DNA from: Minwuia thermotolerans
GTDB taxonomy: Bacteria; Pseudomonadota; Alphaproteobacteria; Minwuiales; Minwuiaceae
NCBI RefSeq assembly: GCF_002924445.1
Contig: NZ_PIGG01000004.1
Span: 62,001-126,000, forward strand
Reading direction: 5' to 3'
DNA length: 64,000 nt
The notes under the pieces are model-generated. The model was not told where the DNA came from. It was given only the letters and a program-made list of their open reading frames with translations, and did no database searches. The position numbers and the translations under genes were made by a program. Within the stretch, counting starts at the first letter, position 1, and every line of letters begins with the position of its first letter. Shown here in pieces: positions 1-7,875 of this stretch.

Positions 1-1330
1 CCGGGCCGATGATGTCGCCCAGACCGGGACCGACATTGGCGACCGCCGTCGCCGCGCCCGACAGCGCCGTGGTCATGTCCAGGCCGGTCAGGGTCAGCAG
101 GAAGGCGAGCACGCCGAAGACCATGGCGAACAGGAAGAAGAAGCTCATCACCGCGTCGATGACGTGGGTCTCCAGGGCCCGGCCGTTGAAGCGCGGCACC
201 ATCACCGCATTGGGCTGGACAAGCTGATGGATCTGCACCCGGGCGCTTTCGAACATCACCCGGAAACGGAAGATCTTGATGCCGCAGGAGGTCGAGCCGG
301 CGCAGCCGCCGATGAAGGTGTAGAAGAAGAACAGCACGATCACCGCCCGGCCCCAGCCGCCATAGTCGCCGCTGGCATAGCCCGTGCCGGTAATGACGGA
401 GATGGTGTTGAAGGCGCTCAGCCGAACCGCCTCGAGTTCCGTCCCGGCGAGGCCGCGGACGCCGGAGAGCAGCAGCACCAGCGCCGTCGCCCCGGCGATG
501 GTGGCCAGGAACCAGCGCACCTGGGTGTCGCGCCAGAACGCGGCCGGCCGGCCGCGGACGACCTGCAGATAGAGGATGAACGGCATCGCGCTGAGCGTCA
601 TGAAGACGATTATGATCCATTCGGCGGCGGCGTTGGCGAGCCCGCCGACCGAGCTGTCGGAGGTCGAGAAACCGCCCGTGGCGACCGTCGTCATGGCATG
701 GGCGATGGCGTCGAAAGCGCTCAGCCCGGCGAACCACAACGCCGCGGTGCAGGCGATGCTCAGGATCACGTAGACGATAACCGTCGCGGCCGCGATCTGC
801 GCCGCCCGCGGCAGATCCTTCTCGTGCTTCTCCGAGCTTTCGGTGCGGAAGAGCTGCATGCCGCCGACCCTGAGCACCGGCAGCACGGCGATGGCCGTGA
901 CGATGATGCCGACGCCGCCCAGCCATTGCAGGATGGCGCGCCAGATCAGGATGCCCGGCGGCGCGCCGTCCAGGCCGACGATCACCGTCGAACCGGTGGT
1001 CGTCAGGCCCGACATCGCCTCGAAATAGGAGTCGGTGTAGGACATGCGGAGTTCGCAGAACAGGAAGGGCAGCGCCGCAAAGGCCGGCAGCACCACCCAG
1101 ACGCTGGTGGTCAGGATGAACGCCTGGCGCACGTTGAGCTGCAGGCCCCGGCTGAAGGTCGACGTCACCACCGCGCCGCCGGCGAAGACGGTCACCGCGG
1201 CCGAGGACAGGAACACCAGATAGTCCCTGTGACCGTAGGCGAGGTCCACCAGCATGGGCGCCAGCATGGCGAGGCCCAGCAGGACGACCAGCACGCCGTT
1301 GATCAGCAGGACCCCCCGCGCGCCCTCCAT
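1..1330 (-). CDS. trkH: TrkH-family potassium uptake protein, 3' end cut by window edge
   Basis: Integral membrane subunit of the Trk K+ uptake system; it forms the ion pathway and normally works with cytoplasmic TrkA. The minus-strand frame is open from the ATG at 1330 to the window edge (about 443 codons; the family has roughly 480-500). Many hydrophobic segments are visible. The selectivity-filter-like motifs of the SKT superfamily are present: SGLTTTGST near residue 100, TTVATGGFST in the second repeat, TVITGTGYASGD in the third, and AVANVGPG close to the edge for the fourth. The start lies 8 bases downstream of apaG, same strand, so the two are probably co-transcribed. The family call is firm; the C-terminus is not visible. 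Confidence 0.9.
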   Translation of the reverse strand, partial: MEGARGVLLINGVLVVLLGLAMLAPMLVDLAYGHRDYLVFLSSAAVTVFAGGAVVTSTFSRGLQLNVRQAFILTTSVWVVLPAFAALPFLFCELRMSYTDSYFEAMSGLTTTGSTVIVGLDGAPPGILIWRAILQWLGGVGIIVTAIAVLPVLRVGGMQLFRTESSEKHEKDLPRAAQIAAATVIVYVILSIACTAALWFAGLSAFDAIAHAMTTVATGGFSTSDSSVGGLANAAAEWIIIVFMTLSAMPFILYLQVVRGRPAAFWRDTQVRWFLATIAGATALVLLLSGVRGLAGTELEAVRLSAFNTISVITGTGYASGDYGGWGRAVIVLFFFYTFIGGCAGSTSCGIKIFRFRVMFESARVQIHQLVQPNAVMVPRFNGRALETHVIDAVMSFFFLFAMVFGVLAFLLTLTGLDMTTALSGAATAVANVGPGLGDIIGP

Positions 1331-1338
1331 GATCGGCC

Positions 1339-1764
1339 CTAGTTCACGGCCCGGTCGCCGCCCGGCAGATCCAGGGAGAAGGCCGGTATCTCGACCAGGA
1401 AGCGTTCGCCCTTCTCGTTCACCATCTCGTAGTGGCCGACCATGATTCCGCTCGGCGTCGGCAGGGGACAGCCGCTGGCATAGGTGTGGCGCTGACCGGG
1501 CTGCAGGACCGGCTGCTCGCCCACGACGCCGGGGCCGTCCACGATCTCGACGCGGCCGTGTCCGTCGGTGATGCGCCAGTGGCGGTTGAGAAGCTGCACG
1601 GTCTCGCTGCCGCCGTTCTCGATCGTGACCTCGTAGGCCCAGACGTGCCGGCCGCTCTCGGGGTCGGACTGGCGCGGCAGATAGGCCGGCTTGACGCGCA
1701 CGGTCACGCCGCGGGTCACGGCGACGTAGCGCCCCTGGCTGTCGAATGTCGGGTCACTGGCCAT
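1339..1764 (-). CDS. apaG: ApaG domain protein
   Basis: A 141-residue protein with the single ApaG (DUF525) beta-sandwich fold, linked in enterobacteria to Co2+/Mg2+ homeostasis, though its biochemical role is not settled. The family signature is visible: RHWRITD in the centre, then the glycine-rich GPGVVGEQPVLQPG loop, the YASGCPLPTPSGIM stretch and GHYEM. Length is slightly above the usual 125-130, the excess being at the N-terminus. It sits upstream of trkH with an 8-base gap, suggesting an ion-related operon. Confidence 0.92.
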   Translation of the reverse strand: MASDPTFDSQGRYVAVTRGVTVRVKPAYLPRQSDPESGRHVWAYEVTIENGGSETVQLLNRHWRITDGHGRVEIVDGPGVVGEQPVLQPGQRHTYASGCPLPTPSGIMVGHYEMVNEKGERFLVEIPAFSLDLPGGDRAVN

Positions 1765-1827
1765 GTCCGCTATTGAGCATGATTCCGGGGGAACTTGCCA
1801 GCCCGTGACCGCCCCGCCGTTTTCCGC

Positions 1828-2787
1828 TCAGGCCCGGGAGCAGGAACCGCCGCCCAGCACGCAGAACCTGGCGCAGTGCGGGTGGTTCAGCTTCACTTCG
1901 GCGCGGGCCTCGGCCAGGGTCCGGCCCATCTCCAGGCCGGTCTCGTAGGGCAGCAGGGTGCAAGGCGCCACGGTCGCCGAGGGCGCGCCCTTGCGGTGGA
2001 TCACCATGCGCGAGCTGGCGCACATCATGGACGAGGGCTCAACGTCCAGGATGCCCCAGCAGGCGGTGGTGATCTCCGGCACGTCGGCGGCGGCGTCCAT
2101 TTCCGGGAACAGCACCAGCCGTTCCGGGTCTGCCGCGTCGAGGCCGATGCCGCGGGCCGCCAGGAAGCGTCCGAAACCTTCGCGCAGGCTGTCTTCGGAC
2201 TCCTTCCAGAAGGTCCGGCCGGCGACCGAGAGGCGGAAGCCGTTCGCCGCCAGCCAGTCGAGGCCCGGCAGCATCCGGTCCCATGCGCCGGCGCCGCGCT
2301 CCAGATCGTGCAGTTCCCGCGAATAGTGGTCAATCGAGACCCGGACATGCAGCCGCTCGCCGAAGCGCTCGCGCAGCGCCAGCAGTTCCCCGGCGCGCTT
2401 CATCATCGGCCGCATGGCGTTGGTCAGCACCAGCGCCCGGTAGCCGCGCACCAGCGCCGATTCCAGCATCGCCATGAAATCCGGATTCATGAACGGCTCG
2501 CCGCCGGTGAAGCCGATCTCGACGGCGCGGAAGTCGCGGTCCAGCTCGTCCATGAACCGCTCCGCCTCGGCCAGAGGCAGATATTGCAGCCGGTCGTTGG
2601 TGGGGCTGGATTCGATGTAGCAATTGACGCATTCGAGATTGCAGAGCGTGCCGGTGTTGAACCAGAGCGTCTGCAGGCGGTCCAGCGCCACCGAGGCGCG
2701 GGCCGAGCCGTCGGCGGTGATTTCGGGATCGCGGAACTTGGCGGGGTCCAGCCCGGGCGCCCTCTGCTGGGCGGCGGCGTCGGTCAT
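1828..2787 (-). CDS. radical SAM protein, function unknown
   Basis: A 319-residue radical SAM enzyme. The CX3CX2C iron-sulfur motif is at about residues 49-56 (TLCNLECVNCY) and the SAM-binding GGEPF motif at about 96-100. The C-terminal part holds further cysteines (TTACWG, SMMCASS, APCTLL, HCARFCVLGGGSC) that could ligate an auxiliary cluster, as in SPASM or twitch domains. The ATG at 2787 was chosen because GGGAG lies about 6 bases upstream; an in-frame extension to 2865 lacks such a site. No peptide substrate or partner gene is recognisable nearby, so the substrate is unknown. Confidence 0.85.
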   Translation of the reverse strand: MTDAAAQQRAPGLDPAKFRDPEITADGSARASVALDRLQTLWFNTGTLCNLECVNCYIESSPTNDRLQYLPLAEAERFMDELDRDFRAVEIGFTGGEPFMNPDFMAMLESALVRGYRALVLTNAMRPMMKRAGELLALRERFGERLHVRVSIDHYSRELHDLERGAGAWDRMLPGLDWLAANGFRLSVAGRTFWKESEDSLREGFGRFLAARGIGLDAADPERLVLFPEMDAAADVPEITTACWGILDVEPSSMMCASSRMVIHRKGAPSATVAPCTLLPYETGLEMGRTLAEARAEVKLNHPHCARFCVLGGGSCSRA

Positions 2788-2947
2788 GTTGTCTCCCGTT
2801 CGGCGGCGTTTTCCTTTGAAGTCCGGAAGCTTGGCTGCGCCGGCCCCGGTGTCAACTTGCAGCACCGCCGATTCACGCAGCGGTGAAGCGGCGTTATGAG
2901 GGCGCCGGCGCCGCCCGACCCCCCTCCCGGCGCGTGCCGCGCCGACC

Positions 2948-3026
2948 GCCCCCTGATCCCAGGGGGAGGAATGGTTTCGCCGAGCCTACTCCCTCCCCCT
3001 CGCGAGGGGGAAGGCCGGGGAGGGGG
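2948..3026. repeat. dispersed palindromic repeat, family B, copy 1
   Basis: Two GC-rich hairpins with CCCCTG..CAGGGGGAGG and CCCTCCCCCT..AGGGGGA arms followed by GGGGAGGGGG. The same motif recurs at 4098-4132, 24820-24857 and 39934-39997, always between genes. It lies just before the EamA gene start. Confidence 0.65.
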
Positions 3027-3089
3027 CGAAAGACGAGGGCCGCGGAATCGGCGCTTGCCGGACCGGCGGGGCGGTGGCAAAGGCGGCGC

Positions 3090-3986
3090 ATGACAGTCAC
3101 CCCCGCCTTTACCGCCGAGGACGCCCGCCGCCGGCGTCTCGCCATCCTGGCCATGGTCGGCGCCAGCGCGCTGATCGCGGTGACCTCCCTGATCGCCAAG
3201 GCGCTGGGCCTGGGCGGAGAGGGAAGCGGACTGCACCCCTTTCAGGTCAGCGCCGCGCGCTTCGTCTTCGGCTTCATGACGGTCGCCGCCTTCGCGCTCT
3301 GGCTCAGGCCGGACTTCCGCGGCGCGGCCTGGCCGGTCCATGCCGGACGGACGGCGGCCGGCTGGCTGGGCGCGACCTGCCTGTTCGCGGCCGCCGCGCG
3401 CATGCCGCTGGCCGACGCCACGGCGATCAGCTTTCTCAGCCCCGTGGTCACCATGGGGCTGGCGATCCTGTTCCTGGGGGAACGCGTCGGACCCTGGCGC
3501 TGGCTGGCGGTGGCCGTGGCGCTGACCGGCGCGCTGGTGCTGATCCGCCCCGGAACCGCGGCCTACCAGCCGGCGGCTGCGATCGCCCTGGGCGCCGCGG
3601 CCTTCATGGGTCTCGAGGCGATCATGATCAAGCGCCTCTCGGACCGGGAGCCGCCGATCCGCATCCTGCTGATCAACAACTGCCTCGGCGCCTGCATCGC
3701 CGGCACGGCGGCGGCCTTCGTCTGGCGCGCGCCGACGCCGGAACAATGGCCGCTGCTGGTGCTGATCGGTGTCGCCATGGTGGGCGCGCAGAGCCTGTTC
3801 ATCCAGGCCATGAAACGCGGCGCGGCGAGCCACGTCATTCCGGCTTTCTACTCGACGCTGGTCTTCGCCAGCCTCTACGACTTCGCCGTCTTCGGCGACG
3901 TCCCCGATGCGCTGGCCGTCGCCGGCGCGGCCCTCATCGTCGCCGGCGTGGTGCTGTTGCTGTTGCGGCAGCAAGCCAGGAAGTGA
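3090..3986 (+). CDS. EamA/DMT-family transporter
   Basis: A 298-residue inner-membrane protein of the drug/metabolite transporter superfamily. Two EamA repeats of about five helices each can be read: the first from about residue 18 to 155 (with the GWLGATCLFAAA and LADATAISFLSPV helices), the second from about 163 to 295, ending in a run of leucines and a basic tail. Start ATG 3090 follows the family B repeat; the frame extends upstream to 2883 but that part is repeat sequence and not protein-like. Substrate cannot be predicted; members export small metabolites or amino acids. Confidence 0.88.
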   Translation: MTVTPAFTAEDARRRRLAILAMVGASALIAVTSLIAKALGLGGEGSGLHPFQVSAARFVFGFMTVAAFALWLRPDFRGAAWPVHAGRTAAGWLGATCLFAAAARMPLADATAISFLSPVVTMGLAILFLGERVGPWRWLAVAVALTGALVLIRPGTAAYQPAAAIALGAAAFMGLEAIMIKRLSDREPPIRILLINNCLGACIAGTAAAFVWRAPTPEQWPLLVLIGVAMVGAQSLFIQAMKRGAASHVIPAFYSTLVFASLYDFAVFGDVPDALAVAGAALIVAGVVLLLLRQQARK

Positions 3987-3992
3987 ATGAGG

Positions 3993-4037
3993 GCGCGCGG
4001 GGGATGGCGGGGCCGGCCCGCGCGCCTTCTGAACCGA
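3993..4037 (-). repeat. dispersed repeat, family C, copy 1
   Basis: Read on the minus strand this contains TTCAGAAGGCGCGCGGGC followed by GCCCCGCCATCCCCCGCGCG, nearly the same as copies at 15611-15652 and 21536-21581. It begins a few bases after the EamA stop codon. Confidence 0.6.
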
Positions 4038-4097
4038 CCGGCTGACGCCGCGAAGCCGCATATGCTCAGGCATGGGTTCCGGGCTCCGGCCTGCGCC

Positions 4098-4132
4098 GCC
4101 CCCTGATTCCAGGGGGAGGGTCGGGGAGGGGG
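4098..4132. repeat. dispersed palindromic repeat, family B, copy 2
   Basis: CCCCCTGATTCCAGGGGGAGGG followed by a GGGGAGGGGG run; a shorter version of the copy at 2948. It lies between the EamA gene and tRNA-Gly. Confidence 0.6.
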
Positions 4133-4192
4133 TCGGCGGCATCAACCAACCGCTTGCCAGCCGGGCCGGGCGGGTCTAGGAATCGGGACCAT

Positions 4193-4267
4193 GCGGGTGT
4201 AGCTCAGTGGTAGAGCTTCAGCTTCCCAAGCTGAGAGTCGTGGGTTCGATTCCCATCACCCGCTCCA
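4193..4267 (+). tRNA. tRNA-Gly (anticodon CCC)
   Basis: A full cloverleaf can be drawn: acceptor stem GCGGGTG/CACCCGC, D arm GCTC..GAGC, anticodon arm TCAGC-TTCCCAA-GCTGA with anticodon CCC (reads GGG), T arm GTGGG-TTCGATT-CCCAT, discriminator T and an encoded CCA (4265-4267). It is 20 bases upstream of the next gene. Confidence 0.95.
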
Positions 4268-4286
4268 GATTTCCGCGAGGCGCGCC

Positions 4287-4538
4287 ATGACCGATCCCGG
4301 CACGGCGGAAGCCGTAACCATCCGCCTGCAATCGACCATCACCTGCCCGGCCTGCGGCGCGCGGGCGGTCGAGACGATGCCCGAGGACGCCTGCATCTGG
4401 TTCCGGGAATGCCCGGCCTGCGGCGATCTTCACCGCCCCGCGCCGGGGGACTGCTGCGTCTATTGCAGCCATGGCGACACACCCTGCCCGCCGGTTCAGC
4501 GGGGGAACGGCTGCTGCGCGTCCAGCACGCGCTCATAG
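4287..4538 (+). CDS. GDCCVxC-domain small protein
   Basis: An 83-residue cysteine-rich protein. It shows STITCPACG near the N-terminus and the diagnostic [18 protein letters not shown] stretch, matching the family known as GDCCVxC domain-containing (seleno)proteins, whose function is unknown. Paired cysteines (CPAC, CPAC, CCVYC) suggest metal binding or redox chemistry. All positions here are cysteine codons, none is TGA. Its last 43 bases overlap the 3' end of the convergent macro-domain gene, and the tail after CPPVQ is probably non-conserved. Confidence 0.8.
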   Translation: MTDPGTAEAVTIRLQSTITCPACGARAVETMPEDACIWFRECPACGDLHRPAPGDCCVYCSHGDTPCPPVQRGNGCCASSTRS

Positions 4539-5008
4539 ACCGCCGCCGCCGGTCCGTCGAAGCAGCAGAAGATGACGTGCGCCGGCCGTTCCCGCGCCGT
4601 CAGCACGACCTCCACGGCGATCTCCGTCGCCTGTTCCAGCGGATAGCCGTAGACGCCGGTCGAGATGGCGGGGAAGGCGATGGAGGCCAGGCCGTGCTCC
4701 GTGGCGAGCGCCAGGCTGTTGCGGTAGCAGGCGGCGAGCAGCTCCGGCTCGCCGGCCGCGCCGCCCTGCCAGACGGGCCCCACGGTGTGGATGACATGCC
4801 GCGCGGGCAGCCGGTAGCCCTGCGTGATCCGCGCCTGTCCGGTGGGACAGCCGCCCAAGGCGCGGCATTCGGCCAGCAGCTCCGGCCCCGCGGCGCGGTG
4901 GATCGCGCCGTCGACCCCGCCGCCGCCCAGCAGGCTCTCGTTGGCGGCGTTGACGATGGCGTCGACCGACAGCGCCGTGATGTCGCCGGTGACGACTTCG
5001 GTCTGCAT
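4496..5008 (-). CDS. macro-domain protein (O-acetyl-ADP-ribose deacetylase type)
   Basis: A 170-residue single macro domain. Motifs of the MacroD/YmdB group are seen in order: [20 protein letters not shown] near residues 13-32, [22 protein letters not shown], and [15 protein letters not shown] for the second ligand loop. Such proteins remove acyl or ADP-ribosyl groups from O-acetyl-ADP-ribose or modified proteins. Start ATG 5008 was chosen because the domain begins at once; the frame stays open to 5335 but that section covers the neighbouring DUF4170 gene. It follows that gene on the same strand with a 14-base gap. Confidence 0.9.
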   Translation of the reverse strand: MQTEVVTGDITALSVDAIVNAANESLLGGGGVDGAIHRAAGPELLAECRALGGCPTGQARITQGYRLPARHVIHTVGPVWQGGAAGEPELLAACYRNSLALATEHGLASIAFPAISTGVYGYPLEQATEIAVEVVLTARERPAHVIFCCFDGPAAAVYERVLDAQQPFPR

Positions 5009-5022
5009 CCTACCCCGCGCCC

Positions 5023-5250
5023 TCAGACGCCCTCTTCGTCCGGGTGCATCAGGCGATGCAGCGGCGCGATGAAATAGCGGACATAGGCGTCGTCCACATT
5101 GGCCTGGCTGCGCCCGCGCCAGGCCTTCAGCGCCGCATCGTAGGTGGCGAAGACGCCGACCACGTCGGTCTTGTCGGGCTCCGCCAGCACGTTCTCGCGC
5201 GGATCGACCAGCGCGCCGCCGAAGACCAGATAGAGATCCTGCCTGCTCAT
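5023..5250 (-). CDS. DUF4170 protein
   Basis: A 75-residue protein matching DUF4170 over its whole length: [12 protein letters not shown], then [16 protein letters not shown] and [18 protein letters not shown]. The family is small, widespread in alphaproteobacteria and of unknown function. It is the first gene of a probable pair with the macro-domain gene. Confidence 0.85.
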   Translation of the reverse strand: MSRQDLYLVFGGALVDPRENVLAEPDKTDVVGVFATYDAALKAWRGRSQANVDDAYVRYFIAPLHRLMHPDEEGV

Positions 5251-5414
5251 GTCGCCGCTCCCTCGTTGACGCGGGGTTCATCCGCCATTCAGCCGCGAGG
5301 CCTAGCGGATCGGGGCCGTGACCGTACAGGGGCAAGTTGCGCCGCGCACTACCCGGATACGGTCATCGGACACATGTCAGTGCCGAGAATGGCAAGGAAA
5401 CGGAGAGAACGACA

Positions 5415-5774
5415 ATGAAAACCGCCATCCGCACCATGTTCCTGAGTACGGCCATCGCCATGATGGCCGCGCCCATGATCGCCGCCCCGGCCATGGCGCA
5501 GCCCGGCCACTGCCCGCCCGGCCTGGCCAAGAAGAACAATGGCTGCATGCCGCCGGGCCTGGCCAAGAAGCGCTACACGATCGGCGAGCGCCTGCCCTTC
5601 GGCGTGCGCTATGTCCCGGTCTACGACTATGGCCGCTACGGCCTGCGCGATCCGGCCGAGGGCCTGATCTACGCCCGCGTCGACGGCGACCTGCTGCTGA
5701 TGGCCGAAGCCACCAAGCGCGTGATCGACGCGGTCGTGGCGATCGATGCGGCCTCGCGCGGCGCCGGGGACTGA
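5415..5774 (+). CDS. small secreted RcnB-like protein
   Basis: A 119-residue exported protein. The N-terminus (MKTAIRT, hydrophobic alanine/methionine core, APAMAQ) is a clear signal peptide with likely cleavage after AMA near residue 29. The mature part has two copies of PPGLAKKxNGC/PPGLAKK and then a basic, tyrosine-rich region (RYVPVYDYGRYGLRD), the layout of RcnB-family or related periplasmic proteins. GGAGAG lies about 8 bases before the ATG at 5415. The family call is by pattern only. The signal-peptide start is nearly repeated at 5922. Confidence 0.7.
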   Translation: MKTAIRTMFLSTAIAMMAAPMIAAPAMAQPGHCPPGLAKKNNGCMPPGLAKKRYTIGERLPFGVRYVPVYDYGRYGLRDPAEGLIYARVDGDLLLMAEATKRVIDAVVAIDAASRGAGD

Positions 5775-5921
5775 AACGGCGGCCCGCCCCGCTGTGACCG
5801 TCCGAATCCGGGCGGTGACAGAGCTGGGGCAAGTGGCGGCGGGGGGTTCCCGCCGCCGGCCGCAGGGGTCAGATTAGGAACAACGGGACGCGAAACGGCG
5901 TCGCAACCAGGGAGACCGACA

Positions 5922-6041
5922 ATGAAGACCGCGATCCGGACAAGGCTTGCCAGCACCGCCCTGCTGATGATTGTCGCCGCGGCCGGCGGCCTCGTTTCCC
6001 ATCTCGCCGGCCACGGTCACCCTGCGGCAGGCCACGGCTGA
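5922..6041 (+). CDS. 39-residue putative secreted His/Gly-rich peptide
   Basis: ATG preceded by GGGAG; the translation begins MKTAIRTRLASTALLM, continues with an alanine-rich hydrophobic core and ends in a short His/Gly tail (HLAGHGHPAAGHG). The upstream bases and first seven codons closely match those of the gene at 5415, so this is a duplicated start region attached to a different or shortened body. A strong terminator follows at 6150. It may be a real small exported peptide or a decayed paralogue; no family is recognised. Confidence 0.45.
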   Translation: MKTAIRTRLASTALLMIVAAAGGLVSHLAGHGHPAAGHG

Positions 6042-6149
6042 GGCGGCAGGGGCGAAAGTCAGGCCGGCACAAGAACAACAACAGGATCCGGCCGAACCCA
6101 CTGGGCCGCACCGTACAAGAGCAACAAAAAGCGAAGCTCGGCCCACCCG

Positions 6150-6181
6150 ATCCCGGCGGAAACCCCGCCGGGATTTTTTTT
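6150..6181 (+). terminator. Rho-independent terminator
   Basis: Perfect 10-bp stem ATCCCGGCGG/CCGCCGGGAT with a five-base loop, followed by an eight-base T run. It would end transcripts coming from the two small secreted-protein genes. Confidence 0.88.
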
Positions 6182-6218
6182 GTCTGCCGCCCGGATCCGG
6201 GCGGCGCGCGCCTTGCGG

Positions 6219-6593
6219 CTACTCGACCACCTTCCAGCGTTTCGTGTCGAAGACCCGGAGCACCGTGGCCAGGTCGTGGCCGCGCTTCAGCACCCGGCCG
6301 TCGCGGCCCACCACCTGGAACATGCCCTGGCGGCGCGCCAGTTTCGGGCGCTTGACGATGCGGTAGAGCGGCGCTTCCGAGCTGCGCTGGTAGACGGCGA
6401 AGACGCAGACGTCGCGGTCATGGCCGATGGCGTAGTCGCGCCAGTCGCCGCTGGCGACCATCTGGCCGTAGAGGTCGAGGATGAGGCCGAGTTCCCGTCG
6501 GTCGAAGAAGACGTCCATCCTGGCGCCCGGCGCGGCGGCCTGTCCCCGCCGGGCGCCGGAACTGTAGTCATCCAGACTGACCACCTCGCCCAT
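6219..6593 (-). CDS. DUF2794 protein
   Basis: A 124-residue protein matching DUF2794: FFDRRELGLILDLYGQMVA, WRDYAIGHDRDVCVF, EAPLYRIVKRPKLARRQG and a C-terminal GRVLKRGHDLATVLRVF. Function unknown; restricted mainly to alphaproteobacteria. It is on the minus strand alone, convergent with the terminator at 6150. Confidence 0.85.
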   Translation of the reverse strand: MGEVVSLDDYSSGARRGQAAAPGARMDVFFDRRELGLILDLYGQMVASGDWRDYAIGHDRDVCVFAVYQRSSEAPLYRIVKRPKLARRQGMFQVVGRDGRVLKRGHDLATVLRVFDTKRWKVVE

Positions 6594-6727
6594 GTCGCAC
6601 CTCCGTCGCTGTGTGACGGAATGATGGCATGCTCATCCGCGCGATGAAAGGATGGAGGGCAACGGCTTTCCCAGCGGCCCGGGAGCCGCCTCCCATCGCC
6701 GGCCCGGCCATCCCCGGGGGGGCGGTT

Positions 6728-7189
6728 TCAGAGGCGCTTCTGCTGGAAGAACCGGCGCAGCAGTTCCGCGGCGCGGGCCTCGTCGATGCCGGGATAGACC
6801 TCCGGCGCGTGGTGGCAGGTGGGCTGCTGGAAGAAGCGCACGCCGTTCTCCACCGCCCCGCCCTTCCCGTCCGCGGCGCCGTAGTAGAGCCGGCGGATGC
6901 GGGCGTGGCTGATCGCGCCGGCGCACATGGCGCAGGGCTCCAGCGTGACGTAGAGGTCGCACTCGGTCAGGCGATACCCGCCGAGCGCCTGCCCGGCCTG
7001 GCGGAGCGCCAGGATTTCCGCATGGCCCGTCGGATCGTTGCGCCCGACCGTCTGGTTGCCGGCGCGGCCGACGATGCGCTCCGTCGGATGGTGCACCACG
7101 ACGCAGCCCACCGGCACCTCGCCCCGCAGCAGCGCCGCGCCTGCCGCGTCCAGCGCATGGGCCATGAAACTCGGCTTCTCGAAATCCAT
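6728..7189 (-). CDS. tadA: TadA-type nucleoside deaminase (tRNA adenosine-34 deaminase)
   Basis: A 153-residue zinc-dependent deaminase. The zinc ligands and catalytic glutamate are in GHAEILALR and LEPCAMCAGA; VPVGCVVV and the C-terminal ELLRRFFQQKR helix also fit TadA, which converts A34 to inosine in tRNA-Arg(ACG). Start ATG 7189 gives the usual length; the frame continues to 7315 with non-conserved sequence. A broader guanine/cytosine deaminase role cannot be fully excluded. It is divergent from the RidA-like gene. Confidence 0.82.
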   Translation of the reverse strand: MDFEKPSFMAHALDAAGAALLRGEVPVGCVVVHHPTERIVGRAGNQTVGRNDPTGHAEILALRQAGQALGGYRLTECDLYVTLEPCAMCAGAISHARIRRLYYGAADGKGGAVENGVRFFQQPTCHHAPEVYPGIDEARAAELLRRFFQQKRL

Positions 7190-7291
7190 GCGGATATTCA
7201 ACGTCGCGCCGCGCGGCGGCGCAATCGGCTTGTCCGCCGCCCCGGCTTCCGCCCAGACTGGCGGCGCAAACGAACGAAGGGGAGAGCGACC

Positions 7292-7684
7292 ATGAGCAAG
7301 GAAATCCTGACCCATCCCGTCATCCAGGAGATCGTCGACAAGGGCCGCGTGCCGCTGTCGCTGGCGACCCGCGGCGGCGGGCTGATCTTCGTCGGCGGCC
7401 TGCCGCCGCTGAACCTGGACACGGGCAAGCTGGTCACCGGCAATATCGAGGAGCAGACCACGGCCTCCCTGAACGCGATAAAGACCGTGCTGGAGGCCAA
7501 CGGCTCCGACATGTCGAAGATCATGAAGACCACGGTCTTCGCGGTGAACGCCGGCATGTTCGACCGGGTGAACGACGCCTACCGCGAATACTTCCCCAGC
7601 GAGCCGCCGGCGCGGACCTTCGTCACCGTCGGCTCCTGGCCGTGGCCCTTCGACATCGAGATCGAGGCCATCGCGCTGGCGTAG
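7292..7684 (+). CDS. RidA/YjgF-family protein
   Basis: A 130-residue single-domain protein of the RidA (YER057c/YjgF) family, whose members hydrolyse reactive enamine/imine intermediates. Family features: GGLIFVGGLPPLN, the block EEQTTASLNAIKTVLEANGSD, KTTVFAVN and the C-terminal VGSWPWPFDIEIEAIA. The arginine found in catalytic RidA (usually in a CR or R-xxV context) is replaced by the sequence PWPFDIE, so it may be a non-deaminating subfamily. GGGGAGAG lies 5 bases before the ATG. Confidence 0.85.
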   Translation: MSKEILTHPVIQEIVDKGRVPLSLATRGGGLIFVGGLPPLNLDTGKLVTGNIEEQTTASLNAIKTVLEANGSDMSKIMKTTVFAVNAGMFDRVNDAYREYFPSEPPARTFVTVGSWPWPFDIEIEAIALA

Positions 7685-7728
7685 GCGAGCCGCCAGGGAA
7701 TTGAAAACAACTGGCGTCCCCGAATGAT

Positions 7729-7813
7729 GTCACCCCCGCCCCCGTGCGGGGGTCCGGAGCGGCTTCGCCGCAAGTCGTCCGATCGCCCGGATGCCCGCAC
7801 GTTGGCGGGCATG
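7729..7813. repeat. dispersed palindromic repeat, family A, copy 1
   Basis: GTCACCCCCGCC..GTGCGGGGGTCCGGAGCGGCTTCGCCGC..GGATGCCCGCAC..GCGGGCATG; two hairpins separated by a GGAGCGGCTTCGCCGC spacer that can itself fold. It lies between the convergent RidA-like and htpG genes. Confidence 0.8.
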
Positions 7814-7875
7814 CCACCGGGGAGTGACGGCGCGCCGGCCGGCCGGTCCATCCCCGGCGCGCCGGCTGGACCGCT

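Noticed and set aside
164-1342. Long plus-strand frame opposite trkH
   Set aside because: Histidine/arginine/aspartate-rich translation typical of an antisense shadow of a GC-rich membrane protein gene; no start signals.
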